From: JAMLIN01 sp964476625
GTDB taxonomy: Bacteria > Pseudomonadota > Gammaproteobacteria > Burkholderiales > Burkholderiaceae_E
Reading direction: 5' to 3'
Assembly: GCA_964476625.1 (NCBI GenBank)
Contig: CAYZBJ010000002.1
Location: 68,647 to 132,646 of the forward strand
Length of the DNA: 64,000 nucleotides
Shown here: positions 33,807 to 41,957 of the stretch, one piece after another
Layout of the letters: every line of letters begins with the position of its first letter
How positions within the stretch are numbered: position 1 is the stretch's first letter
Notes under the pieces: generated by a model
The model's database searches: none
What the model was told of the DNA's origin: nothing
The model's input: the letters and a program-made list of their open reading frames with translations, nothing else
Made by a program: the position numbers and the translations under genes

Positions 33807-34397
33807 TCAATAGGGCGGCGCCTTTCGCGCTCGCTGCGCGCGCGCCGCTTCGGTCCACCACGCCAGGTCGTCGGCGAACCGGTTGAATGCCCGTTCCAGT
33901 GACTGGCCGCCTGATCCCGTCGGGTTGCCGTCCGCGTCGAGTGTCTGCGCGATCGGCCCCACGGCCAGGGTGCTGGAGATGACGACCATGCCCATCTCCG
34001 AGAGGATGCCGTGCCAGGTGGTGCCGGACCGCACACCCGAGAACCGGCCTGCCGAGTAGCTGGCGACCGCCGCGGGGCGCCAGAACCATTCCTCGAGGAA
34101 ATGATCGGTCAGGTTCTTCAGTCCCGGTTGCGGGCCCCAGTTGTACTCGCCGGTCACGAACACGAAGGCGTCGGCCGCGCGGATCTTCTCCGCCAGGGTC
34201 TCGAGCGCGGCCGGCGCTTCTCCTTTCGGGTATTCCTTGTACATGCGATCGAGCATCGGCAGGCCGATGGCCCTGGCGTCGATGAGTTCCGCGGCGGCGC
34301 CCCGGGCCTGGAGGCTGGTCACCAGGTAGTCGGCCAGGCGGATGCCCATCCGGTCTGAGCGGTAGGAGCCGTAGAGGACGAGGATCTTGTCGGGCAT
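33807..34397 (-). CDS. NADPH-dependent FMN reductase-like flavoprotein
   Basis: The product is 196 residues with the flavodoxin-like fold of NAD(P)H:FMN reductases. The phosphate loop GSYRSDRMG is near residue 10 and the flavin-site segment EYNWGPQPGLKNLTDHF is near 105. It probably reduces FMN, quinones, azo compounds or chromate at the expense of NADPH. The ATG at 34397 gives MPDKILVLYGS, the usual family start. It follows the small membrane protein and SRPBCC gene on the same strand, with 63 bp in between. Confidence 0.85.
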   Translation of the reverse strand: MPDKILVLYGSYRSDRMGIRLADYLVTSLQARGAAAELIDARAIGLPMLDRMYKEYPKGEAPAALETLAEKIRAADAFVFVTGEYNWGPQPGLKNLTDHFLEEWFWRPAAVASYSAGRFSGVRSGTTWHGILSEMGMVVISSTLAVGPIAQTLDADGNPTGSGGQSLERAFNRFADDLAWWTEAARAQRARKAPPY

Positions 34398-34460
34398 GTC
34401 AATCTCCGAATGTGCCTTCATCGGGAGCGCCATCGGTCGTTTCGACGATGCGCCCGACCT

Positions 34461-34628
34461 TCAGCCATCCCCCGAATTCCCGCCCGGGGAGTTCCAGACC
34501 GAGCCGATGATGACTCCCAGGGCCAGTCCTGCCCCGATACCCAGGCCGACATTGTCCAGGGCCAGTCCGATGCCTGCACCCAGGACCATGCCGACGGCAA
34601 TGCCGATCGCGATCTTCCTGTCTCGCAT
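34461..34628 (-). CDS. Small glycine-rich membrane protein
   Basis: The product is 55 residues with two hydrophobic helices rich in glycine and alanine (IAIGIAVGMVLGAGIGLAL and LGIGAGLALGVIIGSVW). The G-x-G-x3-G spacing resembles glycine-zipper membrane peptides common next to core genes. A basic start (MRDRK) and a polar tail suggest an inner-membrane hairpin. It lies 53 bases downstream of the SRPBCC gene. No function is assigned. Confidence 0.6.
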   Translation of the reverse strand: MRDRKIAIGIAVGMVLGAGIGLALDNVGLGIGAGLALGVIIGSVWNSPGGNSGDG

Positions 34629-34681
34629 CTTCCCTGCCCGCCATGACTCAGGCGATCGGGCCGGGTCGCGTCTGTCCGGTT

Positions 34682-35191
34682 TCATGGCGCGACCGCCGCG
34701 GTCTCGACCCGTGTCTTCAGTGCCGCGTTCATCCTCTCGAAGTCCGAGCGGAACCGGCGGATATCCATGAACCAGAGCAGTACCCCTCGGAAATGCTCGC
34801 CATGGATCAGGCGGGTGCCACCCTCGTGCTCATCGAGCAGGAAATAGTGTTCGCCGTCGAAGATGCGCGGCAGCAGCAGGCGTCCGAGCCAGCGCAGCTC
34901 CCGCCCGGGTTCGACCTTCAGCACGGTCGGGCGGAAGCTCATCTCGCGGCTGCCTTCGGGCCGCATCCTGTTGACGAGTGTTGCACCCTCGGTCAGCTCG
35001 CCCTCCATCGAGACGATGAAGGGATTCCAGTCGCGATGGCTCCGGGGATCGCCCAGCACCGACCAGACCCGATCGGGCGCGGCGTCGATCTCGACCTCGG
35101 TGACGATCTCGATGCGCGGTGCGAAAGCGAATGCGCCGGCGATGAGAACAACGACGAGAAGGGCGATGGACCCGGCAAGGGAGATGCTCAT
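34682..35191 (-). CDS. SRPBCC (START-like) membrane-anchored protein
   Basis: The product is 169 residues. An N-terminal membrane helix (SLAGSIALLVVVLIAGAFAF) is followed by an SRPBCC/polyketide-cyclase-like domain. It shows IDAAPDRVWSVLGDPRSHRDWNPF and the later GTRLIHGEHFRGVLLWFM. Such domains bind hydrophobic ligands in a deep cavity. The ATG at 35191 gives the family start; upstream sequence is low-complexity arginine-rich. It heads a short leftward group with the glycine-rich peptide and FMN reductase. Confidence 0.85.
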   Translation of the reverse strand: MSISLAGSIALLVVVLIAGAFAFAPRIEIVTEVEIDAAPDRVWSVLGDPRSHRDWNPFIVSMEGELTEGATLVNRMRPEGSREMSFRPTVLKVEPGRELRWLGRLLLPRIFDGEHYFLLDEHEGGTRLIHGEHFRGVLLWFMDIRRFRSDFERMNAALKTRVETAAVAP

Positions 35192-35436
35192 CCGTCTCTC
35201 CACATGGCGACGCTTCCTGAGCCGATGATAGGCAACGCCGGGTCCACCGCAAAGGGCCTGGCTCGATGAGAGTGGGCCTTCGCGCTGCGGGCGGGAATCG
35301 CCCTTGCAGGGCGCGCTCGCGCTTGCAAGCGCGAGCCGGCCCGGGTCCGCTCGCCCGGAGCCTCGCGCAGGCATGCGCTCGTCGTTCGCGCGGCGCGGCG
35401 CATGCGCCGCGAAACCCCGCGCTCACCGTCCGTGCC
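35192..35436. other. Intergenic GC-rich stretch without a gene
   Basis: This stretch lies between the SRPBCC start and the tmRNA-end relic. I see arginine-rich open frames in both directions but no start with a ribosome site and no family match. A few local palindromes (CTTGCAAG near 35320, GCGCATGCGC near 35400) are visible. Confidence 0.5.
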
Positions 35437-35466
35437 GGACGGGGGTTCGATGCCTCTCAACAGCAC
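35437..35466 (+). other. Degenerate inverted copy of the tmRNA 3' end (T-arm, acceptor, CCA)
   Basis: Reading the plus strand, GGAC-GGGGG-TTCGATG-CCTCT-CAACAGC-A-CCA has the spacing of a tRNA T-arm and acceptor 3' strand. With the next five bases (TCAAG) it matches the real tmRNA 3' end (minus strand, 35508-35544) at 28 of 37 positions without gaps. The T-stem still pairs if G-U is allowed. No 5' half (GCTGTTG-like acceptor strand) lies within 100 bp upstream. It is therefore a relic, perhaps from an integration event at ssrA or a lost tRNA-like gene. Confidence 0.6.
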
Positions 35467-35470
35467 CATC

Positions 35471-35505
35471 AAGCAAAAGGGCCCACCCTTTCGGGTGAGC
35501 CCTTT
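35471..35505 (-). terminator. Rho-independent terminator of ssrA
   Basis: Read leftward, the stem AAAGGGCTCACCC / GGGTGGGCCCTTT (one G-U pair) with a GAAA loop ends in TTTTGCTT. It begins eight bases past the tmRNA CCA. The arms lie at 35476-35488 and 35493-35505. The stem is extended outward by the tmRNA-end inverted repeat. Confidence 0.75.
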
Positions 35506-35512
35506 CACTTGA

Positions 35513-35880
35513 TGGTGGAGCCGGCGGGAATCGAACCCGCGTCCGCAAGTCCTCTACGACCAGTTCTACATGCTTAGTCGATTGTTTTAGTTCTCGTTGC
35601 AGGATTGGCCAACCGACAAGCCGGCCTGCAACCAGTCACCTTGGTTTTAGCGCTTTGGCCAAGTGACCCGGCCTGACGCGATCCGATGTGTTTGACGCTG
35701 CTGGTAGGTTTAACCCCACCCCGGCCCATCGGCAGACCGGTGCAGCGGCTTAGGCCTTAAGCGGCCAGAGCGAAACGCTCGTCGTTGGCGTTTATTGGTT
35801 TGCCAAAGGATTTACGAGGACTTGGCGCCTCGGCATGCCCTGTGCCGCTTCGTTACCCACGTCGAAGCCAGGTCGGCCCC
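35513..35880 (-). ncRNA. ssrA: Transfer-messenger RNA (tmRNA)
   Basis: This 368-nt RNA rescues stalled ribosomes. The 5' end GGGGCCGACCTGGCTTCGAC and the 3' end CGGCTCCACCA pair as a seven-base acceptor stem with one G-U. The T-arm GCGGG-TTCGATT-CCCGC is intact and CCA is encoded. The tag frame at 35789-35757 reads ANDERFALAA then TAA. It resumes at GCC, and this tag is known from Burkholderiales. The tag-to-T-arm region has the usual pseudoknot-like repeats. A TATAAT -10 and a terminator flank it. Confidence 0.97.
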
Positions 35881-35933
35881 ATGGTCGTGTGTTCGTTGCT
35901 GCCAAGGTGCGCGGGCTTCCCGCGCATGACGTA

Positions 35934-35959
35934 ATTATAGGCGCTCGGGCCGTTTTCAA
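35934..35959 (-). promoter_or_regulatory. Probable ssrA promoter
   Basis: A perfect TATAAT (35939-35934 read leftward) is preceded by TTGAAA (35959-35954), with a short 14-base spacer. Transcription from here would give a leader of about 45 nt with a GCGCGGG/CCCGCGC hairpin before the mature tmRNA 5' end. The -35 assignment is uncertain because of the spacing. Confidence 0.55.
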
Positions 35960-36021
35960 GGGGGTAGGCTGGCCGGCGGGGGGTTTTCCGCTAGACTCGG
36001 GCGCAAATCCCCGGTTGCTGC

Positions 36022-37161
36022 GTGAACGACCCCACTCCGAGTACCGGCCACTGCCGTCTTTCCTCGGACGGCGAGGGCCCCATCCTTCATCTGTCGGGCC
36101 GCTGGCTGCTCGAGGGCCTCGCCGCGCTCGATGACGCCTTGCGGGCGGCGCTCGGCGCCGCCGGTACGCCGGCCGGCCTGCGCCTGGATGGCCGCGAGCT
36201 GGTGGCGCTCGATACCGCGGCGGCCCTGTTGCTGTGGCGCCGGCTCGGGGCCGGCCAGGGCGCCGAGCTACCGGCGCGCAGCGGCTTCGATCCGCGCTTC
36301 GAGCGCATCCTGATGGTGGTGGCCGAGCGGGTTGCGGAGGTCGAGCAGCCGCATCCGGACGAGACTGCGTCGATGATCGCCTGGCTCGGCCGGGCGGCTT
36401 GCGGCCTGGGCACGATGCTCGCCGGCCATGTCGGCTACCTCGGCCTGGCGCTGGCGGCGATCGCGGGCAACCTGGTGCACCCGGGGCGGATGCGCTGGCG
36501 GGAGTTCTCGGCGCAGCTCTCGCAGACCGGCGTTACCGCGATCCCGGTGATCATCCTCGTCACCTTCCTGATCGGCCTGATCATGGCCTACCTGCTCGGC
36601 CAGCAGGCGGCGCAGTTCGGCGCGAACATCTTCGTGGTCGACGGGGTGGCGCTGGGCATGGTGCGCGAGTTCTCGCCGCTGATCGTGGCGGTGATCGTCG
36701 CCGGCCGCTCGGGCGCTGCCTTCACCGCGCAACTCGGCACCATGAAGCTGACCGAGGAGATCGACGCGATCCGCACCCTCGGGCTGTCGGCCGAACAGGT
36801 GCTGATCGTGCCGCGGGTGCTCGGGCTGATGGTGGTGCTGCCGCTGCTGGTTTTCATCGGCAACGTCGCGAGCATGATCGGCGCGATGTTCGTTGCCGAC
36901 CTCATGCTCGACATCACGCCCAGCACCTTCATCGACCGGCTGCGTGAAAGCCTCGCCCTCAAGCATGTGGTGATCGGCCTGGCCAAGGCGCCGCTGTTCG
37001 CCCTCGTGATCGGCGTGATCGGTTGCGCGATGGGCTTGTCCGTCAGCCGGGACACCCGCTCGATCGGGATCAACACCACGTCGACGGTGGTCCAGAGCAT
37101 CGTGGCGGTGATCCTGATCGACGCGGTCCTCGCGGTGCTGCTGCAGGAGATCGGCCTGTGA
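36022..37161 (+). CDS. MlaE-type lipid ABC permease fused to an N-terminal STAS-like domain
   Basis: The product is 379 residues. The first about 95 residues look like a STAS/MlaB domain (LHLSGRWLLEGLAALDDALR, then the helix-start LVALDTAAALLLWRRL). The rest is an MlaE permease with VTAIPVIILVTFLIGLIMAY, then MVREFSPLIVAVIVAGRSGA and GTMKLTEEIDAIRTLG. In enteric bacteria MlaB is a separate protein, so this is a fusion. It moves phospholipids with the ATPase and MCE protein downstream. The start is GTG. Its stop overlaps the ATPase start. Confidence 0.9.
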   Translation: MNDPTPSTGHCRLSSDGEGPILHLSGRWLLEGLAALDDALRAALGAAGTPAGLRLDGRELVALDTAAALLLWRRLGAGQGAELPARSGFDPRFERILMVVAERVAEVEQPHPDETASMIAWLGRAACGLGTMLAGHVGYLGLALAAIAGNLVHPGRMRWREFSAQLSQTGVTAIPVIILVTFLIGLIMAYLLGQQAAQFGANIFVVDGVALGMVREFSPLIVAVIVAGRSGAAFTAQLGTMKLTEEIDAIRTLGLSAEQVLIVPRVLGLMVVLPLLVFIGNVASMIGAMFVADLMLDITPSTFIDRLRESLALKHVVIGLAKAPLFALVIGVIGCAMGLSVSRDTRSIGINTTSTVVQSIVAVILIDAVLAVLLQEIGL

Positions 37162-37961
37162 GCAAGCCGCTGGTGGGCGCGCAGACTGCCGCAACGATGG
37201 CCGAGCCCGTGATCGAGCTCGCCGGCATCGAGACCCGGCTCGGCGGCCGACAGATTCATGCCGGCGTCGATTTCACGATTCGCCGCGGCGAGCTGGTGGC
37301 GCTGATCGGCGGCAGCGGTTCGGGCAAGTCGGTGTTGCTGCGCGAGACGATCGGCCTGCTGCGCCCGAGCGCCGGGACGGTCCGGCTGTTCGGCACCGAT
37401 GTCTGGTCCGCCGCGCCGGCCGAGCTCGATGCCGTGCGCCGACGCTTCGGCATGATGTTCCAGGAAGGCGCGCTGTTCTCGTCGCTCTCCGTCGCCGACA
37501 ATGTCGCGACGCCGCTGCGCGAGCACACCGACACGCCGGCCGGGCAGCTCGATGCGCTGGTCGACCTGCGCCTGTCGCTCGCCGGCTTCCCGATCGATTC
37601 GCGCGGCAAGCTGCCCAGCGAGCTCTCGGGCGGCATGAAGAAGCGCGCGGCGATCGCGCGGGCGCTCGCGCTCGAACCCGAGATCCTGTTCCTCGACGAG
37701 CCGACCTCGGGGCTCGATCCGATCACCGCGCGCGCCTTCGACGAGCTGATGCGCTTCCTGTGCCACAACCTCGGCATCACGGTGCTGATGATCACCCACG
37801 ACCTCGATACCCTGTTCGGCATTACCGAGAGGCTGATCGTCCTTGGCGAAGGCAAGCTCATCGCCGACGGTACACTCGAGGAAGTGCGACGGGTCGACCA
37901 CCCGTGGATCCGCGACTACTTCAGTACGCGCTCGCCCGACGGCGACCGCCACGCAGGCTAG
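37158..37961 (+). CDS. MlaF-type ABC ATPase of an MCE lipid transporter
   Basis: The product is 267 residues. It has Walker A GGSGSGKSV, Q-loop MMFQEGALFSSLSV, the MlaF-type signature LSGGMKKRAAIARA and Walker B ILFLDEPTSGLDPI. GMKKR in the signature is characteristic of MCE-linked ATPases. The start is a GTG that overlaps the permease stop (GTGA). A second Met at residue 14 is an alternative start. It supplies energy for the MlaE-like permease. Confidence 0.93.
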   Translation: MSKPLVGAQTAATMAEPVIELAGIETRLGGRQIHAGVDFTIRRGELVALIGGSGSGKSVLLRETIGLLRPSAGTVRLFGTDVWSAAPAELDAVRRRFGMMFQEGALFSSLSVADNVATPLREHTDTPAGQLDALVDLRLSLAGFPIDSRGKLPSELSGGMKKRAAIARALALEPEILFLDEPTSGLDPITARAFDELMRFLCHNLGITVLMITHDLDTLFGITERLIVLGEGKLIADGTLEEVRRVDHPWIRDYFSTRSPDGDRHAG

Positions 37962-37964
37962 CCC

Positions 37965-38954
37965 ATGGAACCCGAATCCCGACACACCCTGATCGGCGCG
38001 GTCATCGTTGCGCTGGTGCTCGCCCTCGGCTTCGCCGTCCTCTGGCTCTCTCATACCGGGGTGGCGTCCGATTTCCAGAACTACACGATCAAGTTCGAGC
38101 GCCAGTCGCTCGAGGGCCTGCAGGTCGGTGGCGACGTGAACATGCGCGGCATCAAGGTGGGTCGGGTCGAGGCCTTCACCATCGAGCGCGAGAACATCAA
38201 TGTCGTCCACGTCACGGTGCGGGTGGCGCGGGCGACGCCGGTGAGCCAGAACACCAGCGCGATCGTCGCCCGCAACCTGCTCACCGGGATTGCCCGCATC
38301 AACCTCGAGACGCCCGGGGTGCCGGGCCCGCCGCTCACCGAGGTCGAGCCGGGCGAAGCCTATCCGGTGATCGCCGAGGGCACGTCCGACCTCGACCAGA
38401 TCGCGGAGTCGGCCAACCGCCTCGTCATCACCGCCGAATCCGCGCTGGCGAACCTGAACAGCATGCTCACCCCCGCCAACCGCCAGGCCTTCTCCGACAC
38501 CATGCTTGCGCTGCGCGACCTCTCGACCGGGATGGTCGCCAGGCTGGGGCAGGTCGATGCGATGGTCGGTTCGCTCGACGCCACCTTGCAGGAGCTCGAG
38601 CGCACCGGCCGCAGGATCGGGTCGGCGGCCGATGCGTTCACCGCTCAGGTCGGGCCGCTCACCGGCGATGCGCGCATGGTGCTGAACGAAGGCGGTCGCA
38701 CCCTGGTCGAGTTGCGCAAGGCAGCCGACGAGGCGAAGACGGCCATCGCGGATTTCGGTGCAACCACTCGCGACATCGGCGAGACGACCCGGCAACTGTC
38801 GGCCGACGGGCTGGCCGAGCTCGCACTGACCGCGCGCGACATGCGGGCTGCCGCGGCCATGCTCTCGCGTACCGCCGAACGGCTCGGCGATCCCCGTGGC
38901 GCGGTCCTCGGGCCCGGACCCCGCCAGCTCGGCCCAGGGGAGAAATCACAATGA
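37965..38954 (+). CDS. MCE-domain protein (MlaD-like)
   Basis: The product is 329 residues. An N-terminal membrane helix (IGAVIVALVLALGFAVLWL) is followed by one MCE domain (TIKFERQSLEGLQVGGDVNM, GIKVGRVEAF). Then comes a long alpha-helical region with heptads (about residues 150-290). MCE proteins form hexameric rings that guide lipids across the periplasm. The extended helical tail is longer than that of E. coli MlaD and nearer to the needle-like MCE proteins. It is four bases after the ATPase. Confidence 0.9.
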   Translation: MEPESRHTLIGAVIVALVLALGFAVLWLSHTGVASDFQNYTIKFERQSLEGLQVGGDVNMRGIKVGRVEAFTIERENINVVHVTVRVARATPVSQNTSAIVARNLLTGIARINLETPGVPGPPLTEVEPGEAYPVIAEGTSDLDQIAESANRLVITAESALANLNSMLTPANRQAFSDTMLALRDLSTGMVARLGQVDAMVGSLDATLQELERTGRRIGSAADAFTAQVGPLTGDARMVLNEGGRTLVELRKAADEAKTAIADFGATTRDIGETTRQLSADGLAELALTARDMRAAAAMLSRTAERLGDPRGAVLGPGPRQLGPGEKSQ

Positions 38955-39574
38955 AGCGGGTCGCGAAGCGAATCGCCAGGGCGATCGCAGGCGTCGCCGT
39001 TGCCAGCCTGTTGGCCGGCTGCATCTCGATCGGCCCGGGCGATCCGACGCCGCTCGTCTGGTACGAGCTGGCGCCACCGTTGCCGCCCGAAACGGCGGCG
39101 CAGGCCGATCCGCGTGGCCTCTGGATCGACGTATTGCCCGGGTCCTCGTTCTACGAGGCGGTCTCGATCGCGTACTCGCGGGCGCCGGCCGAGCGGGCCT
39201 ACTACCAGTTCGCGAGCTGGACCGAGCCGGTGGCGGAGCGCCTCGCGCGCATCGTCGAGCGCGACCTGCGCGCGCGCAAGCTGTTCGCGGAAGTGGGCGT
39301 GATCGGCGGCGGATCGAAGGCCCGGTTGTACCTGCGCATCGTGGTGCGGGATTTCTACCATGATGTCGCCGTCGAGCCGGGCGTGGCCCGGGTGGCTTTC
39401 TCGGCCGAGCTGATCGATCCCGCAACGCGCCGCAATCTCGGGCGCCACGATTTCAGCCAGGCGGCGCCGGTCGGTCGGGCCGATGCGGCGGGCGCGGTCG
39501 CGGCGTTCGACATCGCGGTAGCCAGCGCGCTCGACGAACTTGCCGGCTGGCTTGCGCAGACCGCCGCGCACTGA
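38951..39574 (+). CDS. PqiC-like ABC-transport auxiliary lipoprotein
   Basis: The product is 207 residues. A lipobox LAGC at Cys24 follows a basic start. The mature part has the DUF330/PqiC-like YELAPP and YSRAPAERAYYQFASWTEP, then the ABC-type auxiliary domain pattern with ERLARIVERDLRARKLF. PqiC is the outer-membrane end of an MCE system. Its presence with MlaE/F/D-type genes makes this a mixed Mla/Pqi operon that lacks mlaC. The ATG overlaps the MCE stop as ATGA and follows AGGGGAG. Confidence 0.85.
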   Translation: MKRVAKRIARAIAGVAVASLLAGCISIGPGDPTPLVWYELAPPLPPETAAQADPRGLWIDVLPGSSFYEAVSIAYSRAPAERAYYQFASWTEPVAERLARIVERDLRARKLFAEVGVIGGGSKARLYLRIVVRDFYHDVAVEPGVARVAFSAELIDPATRRNLGRHDFSQAAPVGRADAAGAVAAFDIAVASALDELAGWLAQTAAH

Positions 39575-39607
39575 AAAACACCCGCGGGGCCTACATGCGG
39601 GGCCGTA

Positions 39608-40279
39608 TCAGCCGATGAGGCGCAGCAGCTCGGGCACCGATTCAACCAGGTGGTCGGCGCCCCATTGCGCCGGCGGTGGTCCGGCGTCGCAATAGCCATA
39701 GGCGGCGGCGATCGTGCGCATGCCGGCCGCGCGCCCCGCGATCACGTCGCGATGGTCGTCGCCCACATAGATGCAATCGGCCGGCGCGATGCCGATCAGG
39801 CTCGCGCCGAGCAGCAGGGGCGCCGGATGGGGCTTGCGCATCGGGGTGGTATCGCCGCCGACGGCGCAACCGCAGCGCGAGGCGAGCCCCAGCCCGGCGA
39901 TGATCGGGCGCACGTAGCGTTCGACCTTGTTGCTGACCACGCCCCAGCGCATGCCGGCGCCCTCGATGGCGTCGAGCACTTCGGCCATGCCGTCGAACAG
40001 GCGGGTGTGCACCAGCATCGCCGCCTCGTAGTTGGCGAGGAATTCATCGCGCAGGGGAGGGAATCCGGGTTCATCCGGGCCGACGCCGAAGCCCTTGCCC
40101 ACCAGGCCGCGCGCGCCCGCCGATGCATGGCCGCGCAACTCGGCCACCGGCATCGGCGCCTGGCCGCGCGCAATGCGCATGGTGTTGATTGCAGCGGCGA
40201 GGTCGGCCGCGGTATCGGCCAGGGTGCCGTCGAGATCGAAAAGCACTGCCCGCGGCTTGTGCCCCGAATTGCCAGCCAT
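39608..40279 (-). CDS. gph: Phosphoglycolate phosphatase
   Basis: The product is 223 residues, a HAD hydrolase. It has the nucleophile motif FDLDGTLADT (Asp near residue 15), a cap domain, VVSNK with the conserved lysine partner, and YVGDDHRD near the end. It removes 2-phosphoglycolate, for example after DNA repair. Position next to ubiG and ompA fits the common betaproteobacterial order. Convergent with the PqiC-like gene, separated by 33 bp. Confidence 0.88.
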   Translation of the reverse strand: MAGNSGHKPRAVLFDLDGTLADTAADLAAAINTMRIARGQAPMPVAELRGHASAGARGLVGKGFGVGPDEPGFPPLRDEFLANYEAAMLVHTRLFDGMAEVLDAIEGAGMRWGVVSNKVERYVRPIIAGLGLASRCGCAVGGDTTPMRKPHPAPLLLGASLIGIAPADCIYVGDDHRDVIAGRAAGMRTIAAAYGYCDAGPPPAQWGADHLVESVPELLRLIG

Positions 40280-40302
40280 GTCGTCCTTGCCTCGGAAGTT
40301 CT

Positions 40303-41046
40303 TCAGTCGAGCGGGCGGCGAAACGCCATCATGTAGTTCACCGACGCATCATCGGGCGCGAGGCGGTAGGTCTTCGTCAGCGGGTTGTAGCCGAGCCCGC
40401 AGGTCTCGATCGGTTCGAGCCGATGGCGACGCGCCGCTGCCGCGATCTCCGAGGGCTTGAGGAAGCGGTCGAACTGGTGGGTTCCACGCGGCAGCAGGCG
40501 CAGCAGGTACTCGGCGCCGACGATTGCGTGCAGGAAGGCCTTCGGATTGCGATTGATGGTCGACAGGAAGACATGGCCGCCGGGTCGTACGAGCGTCGCG
40601 CAGGCGCCGATCACCGAAGCGGGGTCGGGCACATGCTCGAGCATTTCCATGCAGGTGACGCTGTCGAACTGCGCTGGCGCCTGTTCGGCCAGGGTTTCGA
40701 CCGCGATGCAGCGGTAGTCGACGTCGACCCCGCTCTCGAGCTTGTGCAGTTCGGCGACCTGCAGCGAGGCCTGCGCGAGGTCGATGCCGGTGACCTTCGC
40801 GCCGAGCCGTGCCATCGCTTCGGCGAGGATGCCGCCGCCGCAGCCGACATCGAGCACCCGCTGGCCGGCGAGCGGTGCGATCCGGTCGATCCAGCCCAGG
40901 CGCAGCGGATTGATCCGGTGCAGCGGGGCGAACTCCGAGTCCGGGTCCCACCAGTTGGCGGCGATCGCCTGGAACTTCTCGAGCTCGGCTGCATCGACGT
41001 TGGCCACGCCGGTCGCGCCCGGCGGGGTGCGCACGATTTCGCTCAT
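40303..41046 (-). CDS. ubiG: Ubiquinone biosynthesis O-methyltransferase
   Basis: The product is 247 residues. The N-terminus reads VDAAELEKFQAIAANWWDPD, which is the UbiG signature, followed by VLDVGCGGGILAEAMARLGA for SAM binding and the CMEMLEHVPDP helix. It methylates both hydroxyls of the ubiquinone ring intermediates. The ATG at 41046 is chosen; the frame stays open upstream but is unlike the family. gph follows on the same strand after 23 bp. Confidence 0.95.
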   Translation of the reverse strand: MSEIVRTPPGATGVANVDAAELEKFQAIAANWWDPDSEFAPLHRINPLRLGWIDRIAPLAGQRVLDVGCGGGILAEAMARLGAKVTGIDLAQASLQVAELHKLESGVDVDYRCIAVETLAEQAPAQFDSVTCMEMLEHVPDPASVIGACATLVRPGGHVFLSTINRNPKAFLHAIVGAEYLLRLLPRGTHQFDRFLKPSEIAAAARRHRLEPIETCGLGYNPLTKTYRLAPDDASVNYMMAFRRPLD

Positions 41047-41173
41047 TCGAATCCTCGGTTCGGGCACCGGCAAGACGCGCCGATGGCCATCGATCCATTC
41101 TAGGCCAGGCCGGCACAAAGAATGCCCCGCGCGTGGCTCGGCGGGGTCGGCCGCCCAACGGGCGCGGCTCGGC

Positions 41174-41200
41174 GAAAAAAAAGCCCCGCCGGAGCGGGGC
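41174..41200 (-). terminator. Rho-independent terminator of ompA
   Basis: Read leftward, AGCCCCGC-TCCG-GCGGGGCT is followed by a run of T (eight A on the plus strand, 41174-41181). The stem is eight perfect pairs, and it lies 40 bp past the ompA stop, so ubiG probably has its own promoter between here and 41046. Confidence 0.9.
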
Positions 41201-41240
41201 TTCGTGCTGCACGGGCCGCAGCCCGTGTCGCAATGCGCTA

Positions 41241-41891
41241 TTAACGCGTGCGGGTACCGACAACCTCGATTTCCACGCGGCGGTTCTTGGCGCGGCCATC
41301 ACGCGTCTGGTTCGACGCGACTGGCTGGCTTTCCCCTTTGCCTTCGGTGTAGATCCGATTGGCTTCGATCCCCTGGCTGACCAGGTGGCTCTTGACCGCT
41401 TCGGCACGACGAACCGACAGACGCTGGTTGTAGTCGGCGGCACCGATGCTGTCGGTGTGACCGACCGCGATGACGACTTCCAGGGCCATGTCACGGATCT
41501 TCGAGACCAGGTCGTCGAGGCGTGCCTTGCCTTCGGGCTTGAGCGCGCTCTTGTCGAAGTCGAAGAACGCGTCAGCGGCGAAGGTGACCTTCTCGGCTTG
41601 CGGTGCGGGCAGCGGAGCCGGGGCCGGAGCCGGGGCAGGAGCCGGCGGGGGCGGCGGCGGCGGGGCCGGTTTCGGTGCTTCCTTGGGCAGCAGATCGTCG
41701 TCGCAACCCTTGATGGCGTCGGCCGGGGTCCAGCCCGAAGTACGCCAGCAGAGGCCGAACGGATCGACCACGACCTGTTTGTCGGGGCTGACGACATAGC
41801 CACCGTTACCCGTCTGCGCAACCGCGGCGGTCGAAGCCGCAGCAAAAACGGCGGTCGCAATCAGATGAGCCATTTTGACCGGTTTGTTCAT
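41241..41891 (-). CDS. ompA: OmpA family outer-membrane protein with peptidoglycan-binding domain
   Basis: The product is 216 residues. A signal peptide ends near residue 26, then a short N-terminal region with two cysteines (FGLCWRTSG and IKGCDDDLL). A proline-alanine linker precedes the OmpA C-terminal domain, which has FFDFDKSALKPEG, VGHTDSIGAADYNQRLSVRR and the GKGESQPV and NRRVEIEV parts that bind peptidoglycan. There is no eight-strand barrel, so it is an OmpA-like peptidoglycan-associated protein. RBS AGGAGAAAC precedes the ATG. A clear terminator follows. Confidence 0.92.
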   Translation of the reverse strand: MNKPVKMAHLIATAVFAAASTAAVAQTGNGGYVVSPDKQVVVDPFGLCWRTSGWTPADAIKGCDDDLLPKEAPKPAPPPPPPPAPAPAPAPAPLPAPQAEKVTFAADAFFDFDKSALKPEGKARLDDLVSKIRDMALEVVIAVGHTDSIGAADYNQRLSVRRAEAVKSHLVSQGIEANRIYTEGKGESQPVASNQTRDGRAKNRRVEIEVVGTRTR

Positions 41892-41957
41892 GTTTCTCCT
41901 CGCTAGGAACGGAACGATTCTGGGTTAGAAATCCATATCGCCGGCACGCGCCGCGCC

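Noticed and set aside
35188..35577. Open frames reading GIEPPSG (minus strand) and VEPAGIEPAS (plus strand) near ssrA
   Set aside because: Such peptides are the well-known translations of tmRNA and tRNA T-arm sequence. They reflect RNA structure, not proteins.
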